NCBI RefSeq assembly: GCF_030625865.1
Contig: NZ_DAOUQB010000005.1
Location: 22,538 to 86,537 of the forward strand
Length of the DNA stretch: 64,000 bases
Direction of reading: 5' to 3'
DNA from: Anaerotignum sp.
GTDB lineage: Bacteria; Bacillota; Clostridia; Lachnospirales; Anaerotignaceae
The notes below the pieces were generated by a model, which was not told the origin of the DNA, did not search any database, and saw nothing but the letters and a program-made list of their open reading frames with translations. The position numbers were made by a program, and so were the translations under genes. Below, one piece after another: positions 40,666 to 51,253 of this stretch. Positions within the stretch are counted from its first letter, which is position 1. Every line of letters begins with the position of its first letter.

Positions 40666-41547
40666 ATGGAAGCCAAATACTTATCCCATGACAATATTTA
40701 TCCCAGTAAAAAAAGATACACTTTGTTTTTTTACGATGACAAGTATGAATATGCTTATGGAAAACATCTGCAGTATCACGATTTTTATGAAGTACAATTG
40801 GTACAAGCCAAAAATAATGATAAAAATGAGATCCTAGGATATATCACTTTAGAAAATCAAGAATATCCATTATATAACAATAATTTGATACTGGTGAATC
40901 TTTTTGAAAAACATAAAATAGATATTACCAGTAAAAATTGCTATCGATATTGCCTTGATATATCACCGAATATTATACATTTTGCCTCATCGCAAGAATC
41001 GAATCTTTTAAATATTTTCAGCAATAAAAATAATATTTACCCTATTAGACAATTAGAAGACCATACAGCCAACGCATTAATCGGCTTGTTTAAAAGCTTT
41101 CATGGTGCAAACATCGTAAACGGCTTCGACATATTCGAAAAAGGATTGATTCTTTTAATACTTTCTCATATATTTGAAAATTATCATGATGACTTAAAAA
41201 ACAAAACTGCGAACTCTAAACACATGACACTAATTTTTGACATTATTCAATTTATTGATGTTAATATTGAAAATACAATATCATTAGAATCATTGTCGAA
41301 TGAGTTGCATTTTAGCACATACTATTTATGTCATATTTTTAAAAAGTACACTGGTTTTACTCTAGGCAAATATATTCTAGACAAGAAAATTGAAATTGCA
41401 AAAAAGATTTTGCTGACCCATGATGCTGCGGACGTTGCAAAAACCATGGGATTTGATAACTATAGTAATTTCTTCCGAGCTTTTAAAAAGACAACAGGTA
41501 TGTCACCATCGGAATACAAAAAGATTTCTATGAGAATAAACAAATAA
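40666..41547 (+). CDS. AraC-family transcriptional regulator
   Basis: C-terminal double HTH: ISLESLSNELHFSTYYLCHIFKKYTG...AKTMGFDNYSNFFRAFKKTTGMSPSEYK. Confidence 0.9.
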   Translation: MEAKYLSHDNIYPSKKRYTLFFYDDKYEYAYGKHLQYHDFYEVQLVQAKNNDKNEILGYITLENQEYPLYNNNLILVNLFEKHKIDITSKNCYRYCLDISPNIIHFASSQESNLLNIFSNKNNIYPIRQLEDHTANALIGLFKSFHGANIVNGFDIFEKGLILLILSHIFENYHDDLKNKTANSKHMTLIFDIIQFIDVNIENTISLESLSNELHFSTYYLCHIFKKYTGFTLGKYILDKKIEIAKKILLTHDAADVAKTMGFDNYSNFFRAFKKTTGMSPSEYKKISMRINK

Positions 41548-41584
41548 AAGAGCTGTTCCTTTATTGGAACAACTCTTTTATTTG
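41546..41584 (+). terminator. Rho-independent terminator after AraC regulator
   Basis: AAAAGAGCTGTTCCTTTATTGGAACAACTCTTTTATTTG. Confidence 0.75.
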
Positions 41585-41678
41585 TTTAAGTAAAACTTAT
41601 GTCTAAAGCTGTATATATTAATCGGACCTCTCCAATTAACTTTAAGTAATATTTTTATATTTTATCTCTTATTTAGTA

Positions 41679-42146
41679 TTAACCAAAATAAGAGGAAGAT
41701 ACATACCCCAGTGGCTCTGCTTCGCCTACTTCTCCGTTCTCTATTTCCGCTACAAACAGAAAATGATCACCTGCATCAAATGTCTCAACTACTTTGCACG
41801 TCATTTGTGCTGCGCAGTTTCTTATAACCGGCAACCCTTCTTCGTTTAATTCGTAATTTACCCGTTCAGATTTATTTACATCCTTCCCTGACTGAAATCC
41901 ACATACTTTCGCAACATTTTCTTGTCCTTTTGTTAATACTGATACAGTAAATATTCCCTGCTTTTTAATTAAATCAGCGCTATAACGAGATTTATCAACA
42001 GAGACTGCAATTTTGCATGGAGAAAAGGATACTTGTGTTATCCATGCTGCCGTCATAAAATTATATGTATCTTTCATCTTTGTTCCAATGATATAAATTC
42101 CTTGTGATATCGTATTCATCAATTTTAATTTATTTGACATATACAC
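41679..42146 (-). CDS. Flavin reductase-family protein
   Basis: 155 aa; NFMTAAWITQVSFSPCKIAVSVDKSRYSADLIKKQG. Confidence 0.85.
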   Translation of the reverse strand: MYMSNKLKLMNTISQGIYIIGTKMKDTYNFMTAAWITQVSFSPCKIAVSVDKSRYSADLIKKQGIFTVSVLTKGQENVAKVCGFQSGKDVNKSERVNYELNEEGLPVIRNCAAQMTCKVVETFDAGDHFLFVAEIENGEVGEAEPLGYVSSSYFG

Positions 42147-42475
42147 CCTTCTTTCTATCCTTTTTATAAAAATACTTTTTTATTATAATTCTAGGAATAT
42201 TGCCTTTGTTTGTCTATATCTTTTTTTGTTCAAAAGATTGCATATATTGCTCATATTTTAAATAGAACTCCGTTATCCAAACCTAGTCTAATATAGATAC
42301 AACAACATTTTATAGTTTAATAAAGTACATACATGTAAGCCTCATACTCTTATCATAAAGTCCCACACCTTACGCAACACGTTGTGGCTACAGAAGTAAA
42401 TTTTATAAATAGTGTTGCAGTTTTGCTTAACTAGGTCAACAATCAATTTGTTATTTCATCCTGTAAATCTTTATA

Positions 42476-44581
42476 TCAACCATTTATATCATAGCTACTT
42501 TTTCCATCGTAACCAGTTGAATATGCTTCATCCAAAACAAACTTATTTGATTCCTCATATAAAAGGGTAGCTTGTGCGGAAAGCTCTTCACTGGAAGCAG
42601 AACTTTGTTCTGCCGTTGCAGCATTCGTCTGAATAACCGAAGAAATTTGCCCAACACCATGATTTACCTGTTCAATAAAGTTTGCTTGCTCTTGCGTACC
42701 ATTTTGTATTTCAGCAATAACAGATTGAACCTTTTCGGTATGTATTGCTGCTTCCCTCAAAGCTTGAGCAGTAGACTCTGTTATTCCAGAACCATGACGA
42801 ACCACCTCCATTGATGATAAAATAAGCTCTTCTGTTTGTTTTGCTGCATCTGCAGAGCGTGCCGCAAGGTTTCTAACCTCTTCCGCAACAACAGCAAAGC
42901 CTTTTCCTGCAGAACCCGCTCTTGCAGCCTCAACCGCTGCATTAAGCGCAAGGATATTTGTTTGAAAAGCAATATCATCAATTGCCTTAATGATCTTTTG
43001 AATTTCTTTTGAGGAATCATTAATTTCTTTCATAGAAGTAAGCATTTCTTCCATATGATGATTGCTTTGTTCAACTTTATTATTTGCCTCAACAATATAA
43101 TTAGTTGCCAAAATAACCTTCTTCATATTATAATTGGCTTTATCAGAAATCTCTGCGATAGATGCCGAAAGCTCCTGAATCGAACTTGCTTGTTCTGTGG
43201 AACCTGCCGCAAGATCCTGTGCAGCTGTAGAAATTTGAGCAGCACCACTGTCTACCTGTTCTGCAGAATTCTGAATCTGAGAAAGTGTTTGGCTAAGAGA
43301 TTTCGAAATCCCAATTAAACCTATTTTAATTGCTTCAAATTCCCCTGCATAATCCTGATTAAGCTGAATCCTCATATCTCCTTGGGCCATTGTCCCCAGA
43401 ACATAAGTAATTTCATTTATGTAGTCAATATATCCTCTCAAACGCAAAATAATTCTATTAACCGATTCTGCTACCTGACCAACTTCATCACGCGTTTCAA
43501 TTTCTAGTTTTACATCTAAGTTTCCGTCTGCAATCTCATTTGCAACATCATTAAGTTTCTTAAGCGGCGAAATTATACTTTTTCCCATTAAAAACAAAAT
43601 TAAAACTAAAACAAATAGGGCAAGGGTAAAAATTATAAGCATTGTTGTGTTTAATGCACTCATGGATTTGTTATATTCTAGATCAGGGAGACCGGAAATA
43701 ACAGTCCAACCAGTATCTCCAACAATAGAAATGTAACCATGTACATGTTCGCCTTCTAACACATAATCAACAAAACCTTGGGTTCCTTTCGATAACGCCT
43801 CAGAAATATCTTCAGAAATATCTAAGTCCTTAATATTTTTGCCAAGGTTATTTGAATTAGGATGACAGAGAACTTTTCCATCTCTCGTTGTAAGGATAAA
43901 AAAACCGCTTTCGCCAATCTTATTCTTATTAATAATGCTTTCCAGTTTTGTCAAACTAAAATCTGCACCTGCAAAACCAATTATTTTACTTCCCGTACTA
44001 TCGAATACAGGTGCCATGATACTTGTTACTTCTTCATTAGATGCTGCATCTGTATAAGGTTCTGTCATAATCAATGTCCCCGCCGCCATTGCATCCTTAT
44101 ACCAAGGCCGTTCAGTAATTCGGAAAGTATCATCCGATAAAACGCCTCCCGACAACATATAGGTACTGGAGTCTATGTCATTAACCCATACAGAAACTAA
44201 TGCGTCAGATTCTTTAAATATATTATCGAGGGTTTTTAAAACTTTATTGTAGCTTTCAGAAGTATTAAAGTGATCCCCTGCTTTTGTTTCCTCGAGAATA
44301 TCAATAGTTTGTGTGTTAGCCGCTAAAGCCAATGACATTTGCCTATATTTCAAAAAATAGGTGTCAACTTGAGCCGTAGCGAGAATTGAAGATTTCTCCA
44401 AATCAGTATTTGTTAAAGTAGAAACAGACTTCCCGACTACATTGGTAATAACTATTGCAACAACAATAAAACAAAGTAACATTGGCACACCAACTAAACC
44501 TAAAAATTTAGTTAAAAGGCCCTTAATCCCTATCCCGCCCCCTTTTCTATTTTCTTGCTTTTTACGAATCCTTCCAAACAT
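42476..44581 (-). CDS. Methyl-accepting chemotaxis protein (dCache-type sensor, HAMP)
   Basis: 701 aa; MCP hairpin [43 protein letters not shown]. Confidence 0.95.
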   Translation of the reverse strand: MFGRIRKKQENRKGGGIGIKGLLTKFLGLVGVPMLLCFIVVAIVITNVVGKSVSTLTNTDLEKSSILATAQVDTYFLKYRQMSLALAANTQTIDILEETKAGDHFNTSESYNKVLKTLDNIFKESDALVSVWVNDIDSSTYMLSGGVLSDDTFRITERPWYKDAMAAGTLIMTEPYTDAASNEEVTSIMAPVFDSTGSKIIGFAGADFSLTKLESIINKNKIGESGFFILTTRDGKVLCHPNSNNLGKNIKDLDISEDISEALSKGTQGFVDYVLEGEHVHGYISIVGDTGWTVISGLPDLEYNKSMSALNTTMLIIFTLALFVLVLILFLMGKSIISPLKKLNDVANEIADGNLDVKLEIETRDEVGQVAESVNRIILRLRGYIDYINEITYVLGTMAQGDMRIQLNQDYAGEFEAIKIGLIGISKSLSQTLSQIQNSAEQVDSGAAQISTAAQDLAAGSTEQASSIQELSASIAEISDKANYNMKKVILATNYIVEANNKVEQSNHHMEEMLTSMKEINDSSKEIQKIIKAIDDIAFQTNILALNAAVEAARAGSAGKGFAVVAEEVRNLAARSADAAKQTEELILSSMEVVRHGSGITESTAQALREAAIHTEKVQSVIAEIQNGTQEQANFIEQVNHGVGQISSVIQTNAATAEQSSASSEELSAQATLLYEESNKFVLDEAYSTGYDGKSSYDING

Positions 44582-44653
44582 TAATAATTCCCCTCTTTTC
44601 CTTTGTAAATAAATTTATATCCTTTAAAATCCACTACTTTTATAAAAAAATCA

Positions 44654-45748
44654 TTATAATTCACTTTCAGCAGACTTTACACCACGTGTATAAAACAAAG
44701 CTATGAAAAGCGAAATAATCCCCGTTATCATTTTTGATACAATAAATGGAGCAATGCATGTTGGTTCAATCCCGAGAACAAAGCTCATCTGGCTGCCTAA
44801 AATTGCTGAAATAGCCACCGTCCATGTAGCATTTATAATAATTCCGCGATTACTCATTTTATCAATCGAGGCAATCATCGGAACATTGCTTGCCATTGTA
44901 ATCAATAACCCGCTCGTATCAGCTACTGTAAATCCAAATTTTTCGCCAATAACCGAAAGCGGTTTTTTCAGTATTTTAGTAATAAGCTCAATAATCGGCA
45001 AACTTCCTACCAGAAATATGATCATACCACATACAATTTCCATGCTCTCCATAATTGGGATAAATCCAGATATGAGCGGTACCTCTGTTAAATAGGTGAC
45101 AAAACCCAATATTATACCTATGATTCCTATCTTGGTAAGCAAAAAACCGAGACCATCAAAAACCTTAAGCGTTTGTTTTGGGTGAAATCGAAATCCCAAA
45201 ACCACGATAAAAGATAAAATGATAACCGGAATATTATTTATTAATACTTCACCTATTCCAATTCCCAATAAAAGCCCACCGATGACACTTCCTATGGGAA
45301 TTGCAATTAATCCATAAAGCAAACCTCTGTTAAATAAAGGAAGTTTTTCTTTTTTTATTAGCCCTGCAGCAACGGGTATCGTAAAAATCAGTGTTCCACC
45401 AAACATAGATGATGTGATCAACCCAATCATTTTTCCTACTTCTGAAGAATCCGCCAGGGACATCGCAAGATGATATCCACCCATGTCAATACTTAAAAAC
45501 ATACCAAAAACAGCCGGATCCACATCAAAAAATTGAAAAACAGGAACAATCAAAGGTTTGAGAATATTTGCTATTACTGGTGCAATTGACATAATCCCAA
45601 TCATAGATAAAAACATTTGTCCCGCTATTGTAAAGCCACTTTCGAACTTCTCACCAACAGAATGATGTTTGTTAAATAAAAAATCAATACCCCCAATTAT
45701 GATTCCTATGGTCATGATTCCTTTAATTATTTGATATGTATTCATCAC
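44654..45748 (-). CDS. eutH: Ethanolamine utilization protein EutH (permease)
   Basis: 364 aa; GGIDFLFNKHHSVGEKFESGF, SIDMGGYHLAMSLA. Confidence 0.88.
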   Translation of the reverse strand: MMNTYQIIKGIMTIGIIIGGIDFLFNKHHSVGEKFESGFTIAGQMFLSMIGIMSIAPVIANILKPLIVPVFQFFDVDPAVFGMFLSIDMGGYHLAMSLADSSEVGKMIGLITSSMFGGTLIFTIPVAAGLIKKEKLPLFNRGLLYGLIAIPIGSVIGGLLLGIGIGEVLINNIPVIILSFIVVLGFRFHPKQTLKVFDGLGFLLTKIGIIGIILGFVTYLTEVPLISGFIPIMESMEIVCGMIIFLVGSLPIIELITKILKKPLSVIGEKFGFTVADTSGLLITMASNVPMIASIDKMSNRGIIINATWTVAISAILGSQMSFVLGIEPTCIAPFIVSKMITGIISLFIALFYTRGVKSAESEL

Positions 45749-46064
45749 TCACCTCTTATTTTAAATGAAAGATATTTTGTATTAGTTCAAACGAAACAAA
45801 TTCCCAATTCTCTCAAAGCAAACAAATTTTTTATACAAGGACGTTGCTTTTTCATCGTTTTAGCCTACAAGTTAGATGCATATCACTATATCAAATTAAA
45901 CTATCCTATAATATATAGTATCTCTTAACACTTACATATGTCTATGTCATAAGTTGTCATATATATTGCAAATATTGCTCATTTTTCTCTTCTATATTTT
46001 TTCTTCTTTTTCTGTTATGTCACAAAATTAATCGTATGTATCAAGTTTTATTTGTGTGTTTTTA

Positions 46065-47402
46065 TTATTTAGATAAACTAAAATTTAGCTTCTTCCATAT
46101 CACACGCAACAAATATAATACTAACAATACTCCCCAAGAAAAAGCCTCCGCATAAGCAATAATCATATTGTCAAAAAACGCAGCTAAAGAATATGAAAGG
46201 AGGATACGGGATAATAGAGATAGTATACCCGCAATACTGGAATAAAGAACGTCACCTATACCTTCTAAATAACCACGTACCGCAGTTGCAAGACCAAAAA
46301 CTATGTAAAAGCTGGCGATTCGATGAAAGAAGTCCTTACCAATCTCTGTGGCTTCCGCTCCCGTGCCAAACATCGCAATGAGATGGCCTCCCGACGGTAT
46401 CACTAAGAGTGTCAATATCAAAGCCACCATGGTCATTAAGACCATTCCCACAAAGAATATTTTGTAAGCACGTTTATTTTGTCCTGCACCATGGCTCTGT
46501 GCAACAATAGTGGAAATACCAGAACCAAGGTTGATAATTGGAATTAAAACAATGGAATCAACACGATACGCTGTAGTTATAGCTGCAACGGTCTGCGTTC
46601 CAAAGCCATTCATAAAATCTTGTAGTATCAAGCTGCCAAATGCACTAACGCTAGATTGTACCATAGGTGGAAATCCCAAGCGTAAGCCGTGAACCAACGC
46701 CTTCCGATCTAGCGAACGTTTACCCGGATAGAAACGCAAAAGGGGATGCTTACTGATGCTATAAGTCACGAGAAATATCGTCATCGCCGCTTGCGAAATG
46801 ACTGTTGCAACTGCTGCACCTATAACACCCAAATGAAGCAAAACAACAAATAAAACATCCAAAATTACATTTACTACTGAGGAAAGCAAAACAGCTAAAA
46901 AGGGAGTACGGCTGTCCCCAATGCCACGAAGTGCAGCAGCGTAAACATTATATACAGCAAGAAAAGGGATACCAAGGAAAATAATTCGCAAATATTGCTC
47001 TGCCAAATATATCGTATCCCATGTCGTGTGCAGCATACGAAGTAATGGGAAGGTCAGTCCTATTCCTACGGCAGCAAGTAGGACAAAGACAGCGCCAAGA
47101 AGCATTGAAAAAGTTGCAAGTATTTTCGGTATGGATGCGATTTCTTTACTGCCAAATTTTTGCGCAAACAAGATCGAAAGTCCGAGTGTAAATCCGGTTA
47201 TTACCATAAGGTAAAGGTTTATAACCGTGCTGGTTGCCCCGATTGCCGCCAATGAAATTTCTCCATTCACATTACCAATAATAAATGCGTCTGCCCAGTT
47301 GTAAAGTTGTTGTAGTATGCCGCTAAGAATAAGCGGTATGCTAAATTTTATCAATGTATATGCAATATTTTTTAAATCACTTTGCTTTTTACTCCAAATC
47401 AT
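46065..47402 (-). CDS. MATE family efflux transporter
   Basis: 445 aa; MATE pattern, ALRGIGDSRTPFLAV. Confidence 0.9.
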   Translation of the reverse strand: MIWSKKQSDLKNIAYTLIKFSIPLILSGILQQLYNWADAFIIGNVNGEISLAAIGATSTVINLYLMVITGFTLGLSILFAQKFGSKEIASIPKILATFSMLLGAVFVLLAAVGIGLTFPLLRMLHTTWDTIYLAEQYLRIIFLGIPFLAVYNVYAAALRGIGDSRTPFLAVLLSSVVNVILDVLFVVLLHLGVIGAAVATVISQAAMTIFLVTYSISKHPLLRFYPGKRSLDRKALVHGLRLGFPPMVQSSVSAFGSLILQDFMNGFGTQTVAAITTAYRVDSIVLIPIINLGSGISTIVAQSHGAGQNKRAYKIFFVGMVLMTMVALILTLLVIPSGGHLIAMFGTGAEATEIGKDFFHRIASFYIVFGLATAVRGYLEGIGDVLYSSIAGILSLLSRILLSYSLAAFFDNMIIAYAEAFSWGVLLVLYLLRVIWKKLNFSLSK

Positions 47403-47513
47403 TTTCTCCCTCTTCCTGAATAAAAAAAACCGTATGCAAGATTAGCCTGCATACGGTAGGTGCTCACCCGATAGATTTATTTTTATTATAGCGAATTCCT
47501 AAAAAACATTCAA
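47402..47513 (-). promoter_or_regulatory. Promoter and attenuator-like leader of the MATE gene
   Basis: Reverse strand TTGAAT-N17-TATAAT, then leader with CCGTATGCAGGCTAATCTTGCATACGG-TTTTTTTT hairpin directly before the RBS/ATG. Confidence 0.6.
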
Positions 47514-47727
47514 GGGATAAATAACAGTTTGCATAGCTACTATGCTTATTTATAACCCATACCCTCCATTCCTTTTTGTTTCCTCCTACAATGTAAATTG
47601 CCAAAAAACAAACTTTCTGTCAATATGGATATTATAGATTCTGAAAGCCACCCTTATATAACTCGAAGCAATGTCTTGGCAATAAAAATAAATTTAAGAA
47701 ACTTTACAGATAATTAAGCATAGAAAA

Positions 47728-47751
47728 AGCGAACGAAATTAATTCGTCCGC
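47728..47751 (-). repeat. Second copy of the 30936..30960 palindrome
   Basis: AGCGAACGAAATTAATTCGTCCGC, one mismatch to copy 1. Confidence 0.6.
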
Positions 47752-47822
47752 CCAAAAAATAGACATTTTTCAAAAAAATATAATATACATCTGAGAGTGA
47801 CTTTGAAACCTTGTGTAAACCG

Positions 47823-48140
47823 TTCCTTATTGATGGTCTGTATGACAACGATCCACGCTTGCATCCAGGTGCAAAGAGGATTGAGCATATCGAACACATA
47901 GATGACAGCGTTTATGCTCTGACTGGTGGAGCCGGATCAAGGCGCGGTACAGGCGGAACGAGGACAAAGCTGCAGGCAGCATTCCTTGCTGCTGCACAAG
48001 GAATAGATACCCTCATTACTAACGACAAGAACCCTCACGCATTATATGATATTGTCAGAGGCAAGAGTGCCGGAACAGTGTTTGTTGGAAGGTGCAGACT
48101 AGCCGGTGGTTTTGTCAAGCTAAAACGAACAGTAAAATGA
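47823..48140 (+). pseudogene. proB: 5'-truncated glutamate 5-kinase remnant
   Basis: LIDGLYDNDPRLHPGAKRI...GGAGSRRGTGGTRTKLQAAFLAAAQGIDTLITNDKNPHALYDIVRGKSAGTVF; N-terminal half missing. Confidence 0.75.
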
Positions 48141-48147
48141 GTGCGGC

Positions 48148-48921
48148 CTAATTGCCGCACTCAATGCTAATTGAAGTAAAGACTTCTAAAATATCCTCTA
48201 CCATCATCTTTTTCTTATCTTCTTCTTCCTTATCCAATACGATACCACCTTTATCCATCATGATTAAGCGGTTTCCGTATTCTACAGCATAACGCAAGTT
48301 ATGTGTAACCATCATTGCCGTTAATTTTTTCTCTTTTACAACTTTTCCGGTTAAATCCATGATAATTTCCGCTGTTTTTGGATCTAATGCTGCCGTATGC
48401 TCATCTAAAATTAAAAATTCAATTGGTGTTAATGTAGACATAATCAAAGCAGCTGCCTGCCGCTGTCCGCCAGACAGCGCTCCCAACTTCACATCCATCT
48501 TATTTTCCAACCCAAGACCCAAAATAGATAGTTGCTCTTTATAATAATTTTCCCTTGCCTTATTAACCCCGAAGGACAGTCCAAAAGATTTTCCCTTGTT
48601 ATCCGCCAAAGACATGTTCTCTAACATCGTTAAATTTGGACAGGTACCCATTGATGGGTTTTGATACACACGCCCAATGGAACGATACCGCTGATAATCC
48701 TTCATTTTCGCGATATCTTTGCCTCCAACCAAAACTTCTCCTCCCTCAATGGGAATGCTGCCGCAAATGATATTTAACATGGATGTTTTTCCGCTGCCGT
48801 TACTACCAACAATGGAAACAAACTGACCATCAGTAACAGTAAGGTTAAACTTATCAAACAAACACATTTCAGTGATTTGACCCGGATTATAAATTTTAGT
48901 GATATTCTTCAACTCAAGCAT
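48148..48921 (-). CDS. trpZ: ABC transporter ATP-binding protein (TrpZ-like)
   Basis: Walker A GSNGSGKTS, signature LSGGQRQA; start at MLELKNITKIYN. Confidence 0.85.
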   Translation of the reverse strand: MLELKNITKIYNPGQITEMCLFDKFNLTVTDGQFVSIVGSNGSGKTSMLNIICGSIPIEGGEVLVGGKDIAKMKDYQRYRSIGRVYQNPSMGTCPNLTMLENMSLADNKGKSFGLSFGVNKARENYYKEQLSILGLGLENKMDVKLGALSGGQRQAAALIMSTLTPIEFLILDEHTAALDPKTAEIIMDLTGKVVKEKKLTAMMVTHNLRYAVEYGNRLIMMDKGGIVLDKEEEDKKKMMVEDILEVFTSISIECGN

Positions 48922-49810
48922 ACTTTGCACCACCCTTCTTTTTTTCACCCAAAATAAGGACAGCCAAAAACAGTACAGCCATAACTAATTTTAAAAGGTT
49001 TGCGGGTAGCCCTAAACTTATTGCAACTTGAATGCAAATTTTATAGAAAACACTGCCTACCAAAACAGCGGTGGTTCCCTTGACAAAACTAAAGCGTCTA
49101 AATAACGTTGTACCAATGATAACCGTAGCCAAGCCAAATACTACCTGACCCGTCCCCATTGTACTGGCGAAAGCTCTTTGCTCCTGACAAACCACACTGC
49201 CACAAAGGGCAACCAGTCCATTGGCAATCACCAATCCCAAAATCTTCATCGTTCCCTTATCTTTGGCAAGGGTTGTAACCAGCGTGCTATTGTCACCCAC
49301 TGCCCGTAAAAGCAACCCGCTTTTTGTCTTTAAATATAAATCAAGCAGAAGTTTTACAAGCAAAGCAAGAACTAAGGTAACAATAAACTTACGCATCATT
49401 AAAGACATTGGCCCTAAAATTACCATCACTGGCTTTGCTGTAAATATGGTATCAATCGCCCGCTCTACTGCCAAGTTGGAACCCGCAATTTGTAGATTAA
49501 CGGAAAACAGTGCAGTCATAGTTATAATACCAGCCAACAAGTCCCTAACACCCAATCTTACGTGAATAAATCCTGTTGCAAGTCCAGCCAAAGCACCAAC
49601 AGCAGCTGAAATCAAAAGCACCAGATAAGGATCCATTCCGTTTACCAAAAGTACAGCCGTAATTGCTGCCCCCAAAGGGAAGCTTCCATCCACCGTTAAA
49701 TCCGGAAAATCCAATATTTTATAGGTGATAAAAACACCATAGGATAGCAGGGCATATATAAAACCTTGCGTAAGTGTACTAATCAATAAGTCAAGAAAAA
49801 CCATGGTCAA
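48914..49810 (-). CDS. trpY: ABC transporter permease (TrpY-like)
   Basis: 298 aa; SYGVFITYKILDFPDLTVDGSFPLGAA. Confidence 0.85.
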   Translation of the reverse strand: MTMVFLDLLISTLTQGFIYALLSYGVFITYKILDFPDLTVDGSFPLGAAITAVLLVNGMDPYLVLLISAAVGALAGLATGFIHVRLGVRDLLAGIITMTALFSVNLQIAGSNLAVERAIDTIFTAKPVMVILGPMSLMMRKFIVTLVLALLVKLLLDLYLKTKSGLLLRAVGDNSTLVTTLAKDKGTMKILGLVIANGLVALCGSVVCQEQRAFASTMGTGQVVFGLATVIIGTTLFRRFSFVKGTTAVLVGSVFYKICIQVAISLGLPANLLKLVMAVLFLAVLILGEKKKGGAKYA

Positions 49811-49846
49811 ACCTCTTTCTATCCGCTCATTTCCCCGTGCAAAAAA

Positions 49847-50848
49847 TTATTTTTCTGCTTCAATTGCTTTTTCTGCAATGTCAGAGGGAACTGTAATTTC
49901 CATATCTGTCAAAGCTTTAGAATTAATGTATGTGTCAAAACTTGTAATTGTTTCGTAAGGCATTTCCTCAGCAGTCGCTTCACCCTTCAAAACCTTAGCT
50001 GCCATTGCACCTGTCTGCTTTCCTAGTGCAATATAGTCAATCCCGGCTGAAGCCACACATCCCAATTTAACCTGTTCAATTTCACTTCCATAAACAGGAA
50101 TTTTGGCGTCATTGGTTTTTTCTAAGATTGAAGGCAATACGCCTACCACGTTATTATCTGTTAAATTTGAAATACAATCTACGCCTTTTGCAATTACGCT
50201 GTCTGCAGCCTGCAACACTTCAGCCTGCTGTGTAACACCAACTGCTTCAATGGTAAAGCCATAATCCGGTCCTTTTTCCTTATATTCTTCAATTGCAGAT
50301 ACAGAATTAGGTTCACTTGTTGTATAAAGAATACCTATCGTTTTTGCTTCCGGCTGCAACGCACGAATCAACTCAAGCTGTGCTTCCACAGGAAGCTTAT
50401 CGCTTGTGCCTGTGATATTACCCGTATCCAAACTTGCCTTCACTGGGTCCGTGATAGCAGTAAAGATTACAGGAATATTTTTATCCTCTGCCGCTGCATA
50501 GCAAGCAGTTGCAGAAGGCGTTGCAATGGCGCACATTAAATCCACATTTTTTGCTGAAAAGTTTTGTGCAATCTGTGTTGCAATATTATCATCAAAACCA
50601 GCGTTCTGATATTCATAGGTAAAGTCCTTGCCTTCTTCCAAACCACTCTCTTCCAGTCCTTTTAAAAAGCCTTCACGGCAATTATCTAAGGATGCATGCT
50701 GTCCGTACTGAGAAATACCGATGACAGGAATATCAGCATTTGCAGTTTCTCCTTCTGTTCCCCCATTATTGTCATTACTGGTTCCACAGCCTGTTAATGC
50801 AACCATCCCTAATACTACCGCCATTGTCATTGCTAAAAATTTTTTCAT
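49847..50848 (-). CDS. trpX: ABC transporter substrate-binding lipoprotein (TrpX-like)
   Basis: Lipobox VALTGCG; ABC_sub_bind family features (IGISQYGQHASLDNCREGF); start at MKKFLAMTMAV. Confidence 0.85.
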   Translation of the reverse strand: MKKFLAMTMAVVLGMVALTGCGTSNDNNGGTEGETANADIPVIGISQYGQHASLDNCREGFLKGLEESGLEEGKDFTYEYQNAGFDDNIATQIAQNFSAKNVDLMCAIATPSATACYAAAEDKNIPVIFTAITDPVKASLDTGNITGTSDKLPVEAQLELIRALQPEAKTIGILYTTSEPNSVSAIEEYKEKGPDYGFTIEAVGVTQQAEVLQAADSVIAKGVDCISNLTDNNVVGVLPSILEKTNDAKIPVYGSEIEQVKLGCVASAGIDYIALGKQTGAMAAKVLKGEATAEEMPYETITSFDTYINSKALTDMEITVPSDIAEKAIEAEK

Positions 50849-50951
50849 ACTACCCTCTCCTTTTTTCTCATCTAAATGGTCTAGTCTCATCTCATCTAAA
50901 TCATGCAACCGTCCAAGCAGGAAACAAGTATACACAAAATTCCTTGCAATA

Positions 50952-51215
50952 AAAAAGCCTTATCCCCCTATCATGGGACAAGACTTGGAAATCCTGCGAT
51001 ACCACCCAAATTGACAAAAAATCGTCCACTCATTCACTGTACAAAAATACAGTCCGTCTGGATAACGGGTACGGTTCCCGTCGGGTACTACTTGCCGAAG
51101 CTTTCGCCCGCCCTCATAAGTCCATTCACCTAACACTCTGCTGCTGCAATCCCACCATCTGCAACTCTCTGAAAGTGAGCAAAAAGGCTACTCCTCTTAG
51201 TCATCGGTTTATTTT
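50952..51215 (-). ncRNA. T-box leader, probable tRNA-Trp specificity
   Basis: T-box AATTTGGGTGGTATCGCAGG (rc of 50993..51012), terminator AGTCTTGTCCCATGATAGGGGATAAGGCTTTTTT, specifier context GAA-UGG-AC (UGG = rc of 51122..51124). Confidence 0.85.
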
Positions 51216-51225
51216 AGATATGGTA

Positions 51226-51253
51226 ATTATAGCACGGATTGAAAAAAAGTCAA
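51226..51253 (-). promoter_or_regulatory. Sigma-A-type promoter for T-box/trpXYZ unit
   Basis: Reverse strand TTGACT-N16-TATAAT. Confidence 0.7.
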
